The notes beneath the pieces are model-generated. The model was not told the origin of the DNA, searched no databases, and worked only from the letters and a program-made list of their open reading frames with translations. From Antedon mediterranea (lineage: Eukaryota; Echinodermata; Crinoidea; Comatulida; Antedonidae), in assembly GCF_964355755.1 (NCBI RefSeq), contig NC_092670.1, positions 31,979,795 to 32,043,794 on the forward strand: a DNA stretch of 64,000 nt, written 5' to 3'. A program made the translations under genes and the position numbers. Below are positions 45,801 to 57,800 of the stretch, piece by piece. The stretch's first letter is position 1, and every line of letters starts with the position of its first letter.

Positions 45801-48800
45801 TTTTATCATTTATGAAATTTTTATCCTCCCACCCCACTAATAATATTGGATCCGCCCCTGGTTTTTTAAGAAGTTTAGGGAGAAAGGTATATCAACTTTC
45901 GTGATTATTCGTTTGTTGAATTTTTTTATTCTCTTCTCAATATATCATTTTTGTACAGTACCTCTTTTCGTTTATGGTACATCTTCCCAACGTTGATGTG
46001 GGCCACAAGGTTTCCACCAGATCTCAAATCACGAATGTGTGCTAGTGATGTGTGTAGAAGGTACTTCTGAAAGCCATCATCACTGGATTTGAAAAGCTCC
46101 TCCTAAAAACAAAAATAGAATAAAACATAGCATTTGAAAAGCAAATTGAAATTTAAATGAAATATTCTATTATGAAATAAAATAAGTATATGTCTGTGTA
46201 TGCCTCTCAAGAAGACATTTGCCAGCTTTTTTACCAGGATGATACATGAAGGACGAAGGGTAAATCGACCAAATACAATTCAGATAACAGAACGGTGTAC
46301 ATTCCCGAAATGGAAGCTAGCTATTATCAGGAATTCATTTGTTTGATTTGAAATGACAATAAGAAAGTAAGGTTGAATATTCTGTAAATCCTAGCAAATT
46401 TTTCATGGACTGTATTCCGTTTTTCTCTCACCTCTTTATCGATGTCATGTATTTCTAAGGTTCCTTCCTCTGATAACCGCATCTTAATTCCACATGGCAC
46501 CCATGAAGAGGTATTGATCTTAATTCTGGAATAATCAAAATATAAGAAAATAGCTCACAGGGTCAGAAGGTCTTATCTATTCCTCGCATGTACTATGTTG
46601 CATGTCCCCTTGGGAAATGATATTATTCTCTCAAGAATCATATTTCACCCAGCTGGCGCTTCGGGAAATATATATTCCCTTGAGAAAAATATCATTCCCT
46701 CGGGGATGTCAAATCTAATATTTTACCTTTAAGCAGGCAATATCTGTATAATACTGCTATTATGTTTTTTGACATTTAATAAATAAATTTAAAAAAATCT
46801 CTGTTTATTGTTTTCTAAAAAGTATAATAAATGATGGATAAATCATGTAAAATATAAAGCTCGCTGTCTACACTACCACACTTTGTGTGACAAAAAAATG
46901 TGATGTGCCTATATATGGAAACGATGACATCATATCACTACCATATTTGGGCACATCACACATTTATTGTCAAACTAGTTTGATAGTGTAGACAGAGTAT
47001 ACACTAACACATTAATTGATTCCTCATCTTCAGAATGCCTGAACTTGCAATCTTTTCTTGTGCAAGCTTTCCCGTATCTACACATCTTGGTTGTTGGCAC
47101 TATCGTATCCGCAACCTCGTCTCCATTTTGTTTGGCAATCTGGATGGAAGTGAGAAAATAATGACGAATAAAATAATATTATAACAATGGTCAGTTATTT
47201 ATAGGCCCATACACGTAGTGTGACTACTGCAGATGACAGTGAGGTGTTTGAGAGTGACCAATTGATATATATATATATTCAATAACATTAATATGTGTAT
47301 CCTGCTCCTTTGTTTGGTCACCTAGGTAGGGGTCCGGGACCGCGACAGAACGACAACGGATGGGGACCCTCCAAAGAAATTGCATTTTATTTGTCAGGAA
47401 TTTGTATGATTTATTTCTTTTTATTTTTAAATGCGCCTTGAGCACTCTGGAGTGGTATGTGCGCTATAAAAATCTTATTATTATTATTATTATTAATATT
47501 AAAGACAGATTCAGAAAGATAAATAATTAGATTGTATAAAATAGGCTCCCAGGTTTCTGGTTCTTTAATTAAAAATTGTCAAATTAAAGCAAATTAGAAA
47601 TAAGTTAGGTAGACATACATTTCAAATTATGTAAGGTAATGTTTTTTTAATATAAAATTCAGAGTTTGTAGAATAAGAGCTTAATACAGGAGTATGTCTC
47701 AATAAATTTCTTTTATTTCTTTGCTTTTTATTCATTTACTGCACACAAAAAAAATTATAATAATAATTGTTATATACAGTACCTCTTCTTGTGTTTTCCA
47801 GAACTGCATGTCACTGTTGGTTTCCAGTTGACAATTAATAGCTATCACGTCAGGAAGACGTTTTATTGTACGAGTCTGCACCTGTGTTAAAATATTTAAA
47901 ATATGATTGAAGCTTCTATGTTTATAAATTAAGATAACATTGTCTATTAAAAAAAAACCCGAGAGTACTTACTCAAACATTTCGATCTTTATCAGAGATC
48001 TCTTACTAACTGACTATTCAACATTATAAGCCTGGACTGTTCCATTTATTTTACAGGGGTAGCTACTATAATAAAAGTTTGCACACTTACTGTTGGTTGA
48101 TATTTCTTGCACTCTTTACACCAGGCTTGAGTCATCTGCTCCAATGATAAACTTCTTTGTAAAACTGAAGCAAAGCTAAATACTTTTGGAGGTTGATTAG
48201 CACCTATTCAAATAAAAGATCAAATAATAATAACTTTAGATATAAACATACTTGGAACCTATCAAAAGGCCACTGATATAATCAAGCAAGGGCTAGGCTA
48301 CAGATCCTTAACCACTCAGGCAAGTTAAGTGCATGAGCGGTTAAGGCAGGGGTACTGAAAAATACAAAAAAAAGGCTTGAGGCTCTCCTTATCTTTGGAT
48401 AATAGAGGTACGGTGTACACATATTGCTCATTTAGATTTTTGGAGACTAGGGTGTCTTTTGTGAAGAGAAGCGTGTTACAGCTGTTAAGGTCCAGCTCTT
48501 TCTATCTAAGTCCATCTGCAACCAATCCCAGTATAGCTTCATTTGAGCTGCAAAAGGGTTATCAAGACCGAAGTTAGTGTTGAGCTAATTTCCTGCCTGC
48601 CTTCACTATTTAGGAATTTATTTTTCACAGTTTCTTTCTTTCTCATAATGGCAACATTTAGTCATAGAAAACATAGATCTAAAATTCAGTACAACAGGCA
48701 AGCATTTTCCTTCACGATTGCTTACGAAAGGATATCAAACAAATGCAGTTAATTGAACCTGAAATGGTAAAGGAAAAATACAGAAAAATAAAATTGTCTA

Positions 48801-51800
48801 ACTAACCAGTTGGATTCATGTCTGGGTATGTAAGTGTTACAAGCATGGTTGACGTAAACCGCTTCGTTTCTGTACTGCACTTGCATCGGTTGACAATATC
48901 CATTTCCGACTCAAACAACCTTTGAACTGTCGATGGAGTTACAACGACCTCTTCTGAACTTTCTTCAACCTCTGAATTTGAGGACCCTTCCTTAATTTCT
49001 TGTGTATCCTATATCAAAATAAAACAATGTTTTAATATAAATTTTTTTAAATAATAGTTTATATAATTTCAAGTTTATAGACTAATGTAACCTGAAATGA
49101 AAAGGGTCAGAGACTAAAAACAGCGTACCTGCATTAATTGTGGTAAAACAAACCGGTTCCAACTTTGAATTAACCGTGGCAGGTTCGTCCTTCCCGCTGC
49201 TTCCTCTGCATCACCGATTATCAAACCTAGAGCTGAGGCTTCTGGGATTGTACGGAAGGCACGCAGGAAATTACTAGCCTATTAAACAAAAACAGATTAT
49301 TATTTTTTAATAGGTTTACAATGGGCAAAATAATTTAACTGGTGAAAGTTAAAAACAAAATAAAAATAAAAGTGTATAGTATGTTATAAAGACCATCAGT
49401 AAAGTCAATGGATACTTTGTATTCGTCAATGACAGCCATGTGTCTTGAGTAGAAGACGGCTACAAGACCAGTGACAGTATATAATGGATATTTGACCCAA
49501 AATGGAAAGAAAGGAACATGCATAGCCACTCATATACCCCTTTCACACCAAAAGCAAAACTCCGGAGACACTCCGGAGTTGACGTCCCGCTGTTTGGTGT
49601 GAAAGGCAAATTCAAGCAACTCCGGAGTTTAAAACTGCGGGGTTGAACAGCTGAACATTCTCCGGAGAGCGAACTGCGGGGACACCCCAGTGTTTTGGTG
49701 TGAAAGGTACCAACATCAAACTCCGGAGTGTTTCGGGTCAAAAGGTCATCCTCACACGATCACTCATTGCTTTAGTTTTATTTCAAAATACTTTAAATAT
49801 TTGTACAACATATATAGCGGGTTCAAAAATAATAAGTAGTATCAATAAAACATTATATTACTTCTGAGACTTTTGAAAGTAATTATTAAATTAAACATAT
49901 TATTAATTAAAATGATTCTAATGATCGTCGCTATGTAAACAAACAAAATAGAGGGCGACATTTACAATTTTATTTTATAAACCCCGGAGTTGCTAGGTTG
50001 GTGTGAAAGGGGTATCTCCGGAGTTTCTCGACGTTTTGAATGGTCATAAACCCCGGGGTGTCTCCGGAGACACTCCGGAGTTTTGGTGTGAAAGGGGTAA
50101 TAGAGTAAGTTCTAGGCAAAACTACAATGTATTCTCTAAAGCTCTGTCTACACTATCAAACTTTATGTGATGATGTCACATCAGTACAATATTTGGGCAT
50201 AGTACTACTATATTTGGGCACATCACACATTTTTTTCAAACTACTTTGATAGTGTAGACAGAGCTTTATAACAGTATAAGCACAGCAAAGGAGTAAATAT
50301 TATTTTAACACTGTGCACTTTTACTTCCCAAGTTAGGGTAGGACGGGGTACAATTAAAGTGAACACCCTCCACTGTACCTGACATGTTTTGCCTTTAGTC
50401 TGGTCCAACATATGAAACAAGAAGCCCAGCTCACAAGCAAGACAGAACTCCTTGGAACAGATATGGCTTTCCATTGCACAGCGTAGTGGCTCTATGAAAT
50501 ATAACACCTGAATAACAAAAATATAAAATATTTGGTTAATATTCTTCTGATGTGATCTTAAGCTCTGTCTACACTATCAAACTAGTTTGACATAAAAAGT
50601 GTGTGCCCAAATTTAGTAGTGATATACCCAAATATGGTAGCGATATGACATCATCATGTCCATATATGGGCAAATACCATCTTGTTTGTCACATAAAGTT
50701 TGATAGTGTAGACAGAGTTTAAGCTTAAAGACACCTTCCCTACGTTTTTAGATCTAATTTAAGATCACAAACTATATTTAATGTAAAAATAATACTATAT
50801 GGTCCTATTGCGATAACTTTTTTCGTCTTTAAATGGTTAAAAATGTGAAAAATAAGTCGATTCTAATAATTATAGCGGCCCGCCATAAATCCCAAAATGC
50901 ATTGCGCGCAGATTGTTATTTTTGTTTTTCTTCTGTAATTCACCCACGTTCTGATCGATCGTGAGACCAAAACAAATGGAAGACTCCAAACTTTTCAGCG
51001 AAAATACCAGGTTTTCCCCAATTTGTATCAACGGAGTCTGACAAAAATAGAAAGACAATTAATGCAGCAACTATACAACATCAGGCTAGGTATATAGCTA
51101 GCGTACAATGTTCGTACGTTACCGATGTTTACCAGCTAGGCCTACAAAACTAAGCCTAGCTAGGCTAGGCCTAAAGACCGTCCAAGAGAGGTCACTCGCC
51201 GCGAGCTACTTAGGTAGTGCATTGTTTCTCAATTTTTATCATAATTTACAATAAAACGTACATTTAGGACAAGGAATGACCTGGTTTAATGTTTTAAAAG
51301 TAATATATATGTATTATTTTTAAAAAATGTCACAAATTGTAGGGAAGGTGTCTTTTTTAATGAATTCTTGTTTTGCCTTGCAAAAATGGAAAACAATTGA
51401 GAACAATGGTGAACAATGAGGATTTCACTAAAAATTGTAAACAATCGATGTGTTTGAATGCTGTAAACTTGAAAAAGTAATGAGTAAAAACAACAAACAG
51501 CATTAGGAAAATGTTTACAATGCCTCTACAATCATTGTTGCCTAACACATTTCATAAAAAGAGCCCATTGCTTTTAAACTACTACGTATGGAGACAACAT
51601 GCTGTTGGGCACAAGCCCAAAATCTAACATCTTGCACACACTAGGCCTATCCTAAACCAATTTTCTGCTTCTCAAAATGCAATTTTTTGCATTTGCTATT
51701 TCCTTTTATTATGTATGTCTCTTTACTTTTGAACAAAAATAATATTATTATTACTTACTAAAGAATTCTAAAGGTAGTTTTTAATTCTCACCTGTAGCAT

Positions 51801-54800
51801 AGCATTACAATAGGCATTTGGAATGTGCGTTTCCAGGCCAGCAAAGTTTGTCTTGTTGTAGTGACGAAAGTCAAAATCTTCCACGCCAAGCTTAGAATAT
51901 TTAATCTCAACCTTGCGGTAATGTTTTGGTATCATGAACATATTAGGATCCACGTCTGAAAAAAAATATCAAAAATATGTTCCTATTAAATGGTTTTTTT
52001 CCCCATAAGAATCAAACAGTGAGTAACTTGTCAATAACAGGATGGATAAACTATTTTATAATTTATATTAATAATCGGGCTTATAAACTAAGTTTCATTT
52101 GAGGCTTAGGGAGTGGAGTTGAAAGAGTCATGAGTTACAACCCTGGCATTAGGTCAGGATTGAACTCTGGAGCTTGGGATTACTGTAGAAGGAAAACACG
52201 TTATCCATCAAGCTACAACCAGATTAGACTTTGATATGCCTATAAATACAGTACTGTACCTCTTCCAATCGGTGAATCCGGTACCGGCATATTCCTTCCG
52301 GTACTCGGTTTGATACTTGAAACAACTTCCTTATACTGACACTGATTTCGTTTTAGTTTGCGTGTATTGGGGGCGTATCCGATGAACTGCACGACACGCA
52401 TACTGCGTAAGATATCAGGATCGACAGGCACTGCTTTTCTACAAACAAAAAATATTTATAAAAGTTTTTGCATTTTTTAATTAAACAATTTATATAATGC
52501 GATAAAACAACTATGAAAAGAATAGGCAGGATAGCGATAAAGACAATCTTAAAAATGTCATGTGTTTAAAAATTTGAAGCATTTGAAAATATTCTTGTAC
52601 TAGAAATTTCTCTCACCTTGACACTGGAGTTAACAAGTCACTTGGCCAGTCTGAGAGCAACGTTGATTCACTATTAGGAGTGGGTATGGTTGATAAAGGA
52701 GTGAATTCATCCATTATTCCAATAGGGTTCAAATGGTCCACCTAGTATACAAAATAAAAAATTCCATTATTCATTCATTCATATCTACATTTATCCATCA
52801 GTTTTAAGATAATTTAAACATAAATTGATTAATCAGAACAACAAAATAAATAAACTGTTGATAGGGCGGAGCCTTCTCTTGTGAGGATCCTATGGACATA
52901 ACAAACTGTTGATAGGGCGGAGCCTTCTCTTGTGAGGACCCTATGGACATAATAAACTGTTGATAGGGCGGAGCCTTCTCTTGTGAGGACCCTATGGACA
53001 TAATAAACTGTTGATAGGGCGGAGCCTTCTCTTGTGAGGACCCTATGGACATAATAAACTGTTGATAGGGCGGAGCCTTCTCTTGTGAGGACCCTATGGA
53101 CATAATAAACTGTTGATAGGGCGGAGCCTTCTCTTGTGAGGACCCTATGGACATAATAAACTGTTGATAGGGCGGAGCCTTCTCTTGTGAGGACCCTATG
53201 GACATAATAAACTGTTGATAGGGCGGAGCCTTCTCTTGTGAGGACCCTATGGACATAACAAACGAAAAACTAAAAGGTAATGCCTAATTCAAAATTGAAA
53301 TGTGACCACATGGCTTAGCTTATAATAAGACATTTATGTATTATAATTTAAATGTATAATAAATGAACTGTCATAAAGAAATATTATTTAATACAAAGTA
53401 AACAAATGATACAAAATAAAATGTAGAGTTGCAACCAAGCACAAATTACCTGTGGAGCAAACTCTGTTTCTTGAGAATAATCGTTAAATACCACATCATC
53501 AGTCTCGCTCCATAAATGGACATAACCTGACAAAAAAATTGATTTAAATAAAGTATAGTATAGATGCAGTTATACACACCACAATGATAATGTAATGATT
53601 AAACCAGTTGAAAAGTATATTACATTAGCATTACTTATGATAAAACATTGTCCACTATTATGTTTCAGGAATATATTAGTCAGCAAAATGACTTCCTAAC
53701 AGTTATACCTTCGTCATAGTGAACAGATGTAAGAAATAATCATCGATTTCTTCGATGCTAAGCAAATGATGATGATGCTTAAAAACGTCAGTTTGAACAG
53801 GGCCTATTTGACTCTGACAGGCAGAAGATATAGACGTGATAGTACCTACCTCCTGATTCCCCAAAAGCAATGCCCTGGAAATTGGTTGATACATCAACTG
53901 CACTGATCATGTGACCTCCAGTATTGATTTGATATAGAAACATGCTCTCAGCTGTTACTAAGCCACCAGGATCAAGCAACTGGAATTGACCACTCTAAAG
54001 CAATAAAAAAAAAACATTTGGCATCCATAAAATTGTTTTATTTTAATATTTTTTAAACATATGTTTTTAATTAGACCTAAATTGAGAAACAGAGTCCGTC
54101 AAATTTTAAAAATGTATCTACAATAGTTTGTGTTTAAATGACAATAAACAATCTTGCTATTAATACTACTACTGCACCAAAATATTAATAGAAATAGAGG
54201 AAAATCACTCAGGCATGAGAAATTACATTTTTTTAAGCATTATCAAATAATATCTTAATTATTTATTTTGTGTACTAATTGCAATTTTTATTTTTTATTT
54301 AATCTGGAAATATTATCACCAAAATAATGGTATAACCTGATAAATTGATTAAAACAAGTTTAATTTTTAAATAAACAAGAAGTTTTACCTGTGAAATGAC
54401 TGCCAATCTGTTTGAATAAGTCGGCACATATCTTAGAAAGACAGGTTCAATTGGAATCTGAAGAGGTGTGATTGGACGCATGACACGCAGATCGTAAACG
54501 ATAAGCAGACGATCCAACGCCATTGTACCCAGTCTGAAAATATTCAATTGGTGATTCATTTAATATTGTAACTGTAATATCTCTATGATTTCATTTTTCT
54601 TACACAAATAAATATGATTTTACATTGACCAGTCCCTAATAACATAGAGATATTAAAGTAACCTAAAAACAAATAACTGTAATATCTCTATGGTTTTGCA
54701 GTGACTGTATACCATAGCGATATTACATGTAACCCTAAAACAAATAACTGTCATATCTAGATGGTTTTACAGTGACCATAAAACCACAGAGATAAAGTTA

Positions 54801-57800
54801 ACCTTAAAACAAATAACTGTCATATCTAGATGGTTTTACAGTGACCATAAAACCATAGAGATATTACATGTAACCCTAAAACAAATAACTGTCATATCTA
54901 GATGGTTTTACAGTGACCATAAAACCATAGAGATATTACATGTAACCCTAAAACAAATAACTGTCATATCTAGATGGTTTTACAGTGACCATAAAACCAT
55001 AGAGTCATTACATGTAACCCTAAAACAAATAACTGTCATATCTAGATGGTTTTACAGTGACCATAAAACCATAGAGATATTACATGTAACCCTAAAACAA
55101 ATAACTGTCATATCTAGATGGTTTTACAGTGACCATAAAACCATAGAGTTAATTCTATGTTACCGGGTTGTTAAATGTTTATCCTTGTTAATGTTATTTT
55201 GCCACCAGTGCTATCAGGAGAGTCTTTGATAGCGATATTTTTTGCTTTTTGACAATCCGCCAGGATAGTGTTCTGCGCTTTTTCTCTGCTTCTTGTTGTT
55301 CTATGTAATTTTTGCTTTTTGTATTGTTTTTGCTTTATATATTTTTTTTTCTGGATAATAAATGAATATGAATATGAATAATATGAATAGAGATATTACA
55401 TGTAACCCTAAAACAAATAACTGTCATATCTAGATGGTTTTACAGTGACCATAAAACCATAGAGATATTACATGTAACCCTAAAACAAATAACTGTCATA
55501 TCTAGATGGTTTTACAGTGACCATAAAACCATAGAGATAAAGTTAACCTTAAAACAAATAACTGTCATATCTAGATGGTTTTACAGTGACCATAAAACCA
55601 CAGAGATACAGTTAACTATAAAACAAATAACTGTAATATCTCTATGGATTTACAGTGACACCAAAGAGATATTACAGTTAACACTGAAACAAATGTACTA
55701 TATCTCTATGATTTTACAGTGACCCTATCAAACACATAACTGTTTTTTTACAGAATATGAGAAAATATATAGGCAGTGTACCTGTCAGTTAAACCACATG
55801 TGACTAGCTGGTTGCCATGGACATCAAAGTCAGTGAGTCCACCCGACTGCGCATCAAGAGAATGTTGTATCTTCATAGTGGCTGGATCACGGAGGTTAAC
55901 CTGCAGAAAACAGAAATATATAATAAATGAAGGCAGAACAGAACACTGGATACAGTGTTTTTTTCATGTATGGTCCCTCGCATGAAAGTGTCCCCTTAAT
56001 CGGGACATTCACTAAATAGGGGTGTACTGTACTCAGTTCTACTGTATACCTACCTTTCCACTGCTATCTCCACAGCATAGGAAACGTTGACTTGTTCTTA
56101 AGACTGAAACCATTTCTTCCTCAATATCATACACTGTTTCATTCTCTCCTGTTGTCAGGTCCAACTTGATTAGTTTTTTGTTTTGTCCAGCCATGACAAG
56201 ACTAAAGGGGTCAAACAGCAACATTGACTGCATATTGTCCATTGTCGCATGTCTGAGAAATAAAATAATATAAACTAATGATGATTTTCATTTTATTTAT
56301 TCAAATTCTCACTGAAATGTACAAACAAAAAAGAAAAAGACGGGTGGTAGACACCTCTAGAACGGTCCAATCCCAAAATGATTCTTAAACTTTCAGCCAT
56401 GTTTTTTTTAGCAGGATATTCTTTGCAAAAGGGTAAAAATCGTTGAGCTGTTATAACCTATTTACCATGACTTCTCATTTCTAGTTTGAAAAGAGCACTT
56501 CAGGGCTTTCGTTTCGTGAACCTTCTATGGCTATGAACTTAGAGCTGTTTCCCAATACACAGGGTGTGTCCAGAAAGTGTAAAAGAGACAGGATTATCAA
56601 TGGTGAGACAACCCACCAAAATGTGGATACATGACCCTGTACAGTTTTTTGGTATTTAAGCCGACTCCTACCCCAACCCTTCCCACAATTCCTCTTCTCC
56701 AACCTCTACATTGTAGTTGGTTGAAATTGTCTCTTACTTGTAATCAAATATACGCATTCCCTGTCGTGAATTGCATCTCAAACTGTCTGCAGTAAGAGAA
56801 AGTACACCGCCATCAAAGGTAGCCATTGCAACAACAGGTTGCGTAGCATGTGTTTGGAATGATGTGTACTTCTGCAAGTGTGACCCATAGTAAGACGTCA
56901 CATGTCCCTATTAAATAAAACATTATCGACACTTTTTTTAATTAGCATAACAATAACAAGTTTACTAAATGGACATAATTTGAAAATTTAATGAATTTAC
57001 TTTTTAATAAGGGTAATGCACTTGCCAATTGAATGACCCACTATACAACACCTGGGAGAGGATGCGTATGATAGACACTGAAAGTCCAACATAAAATATG
57101 GGGTAAAGCTCTGCCTTCACTATAAAAAATGTGATTTCCCCATATATTGACATGATGATGTCATTTCACTACTATATTTGGCACATCACACATTTTTTGT
57201 CAAATTAGTTTGAGTTTGATAGTGTAGACAGAGCTTAAAGTTTTTTAGAAAAATGAAGATTGTTATCTCAAAATACCTGATGCGTTCCCATCCATAACAG
57301 CTCTTCCTTCATATCAAAATGAACAGTAGATATGCCATAATGTTCACAGCTATCACCAAGCACACTGTGCACCTCATGGTATTCCCCATGTGTTGAAATA
57401 GGTTCTACAAAACAGATATACTGTATGTGAAGCAGATACCAAACCTAGCATTTAGAGATGCTATTGTAAATAATGCTTTTATTATATAAGTTTTGGTAAT
57501 TCTTTATATTTTGTTTTGTCATGTTTTTCAATTGTTTCATATGTATTTTATTTGAATTGATCTCTTAATATCAGTCCTTTTTTAAATGAACTGCAAAGGT
57601 GATCTTCTCTAAAGATAGTTAATAAATTAAAGATAGTTAATAAATTAAATTTAGTGTGGCAATGAAAAAGATCATGGTAGTATTCTGCCTCAAATTTGCT
57701 AATATGCGGCCAAAATGATCAAAAACCTTTTTTGCGAGTAATATTTATTACAACCGTGTAAAATAATTTATTTGTTGCTTCTGCTACATACGAAAAGATC

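Noticed and set aside
42869-45860. An 8-bp target duplication for the outer element in the PAN2 intron
   Set aside because: The flank CTAAAACT at 42861-42868 matches neither candidate right flank (after 45637 or after 45860), so the insertion boundaries of the outer element stay unresolved.
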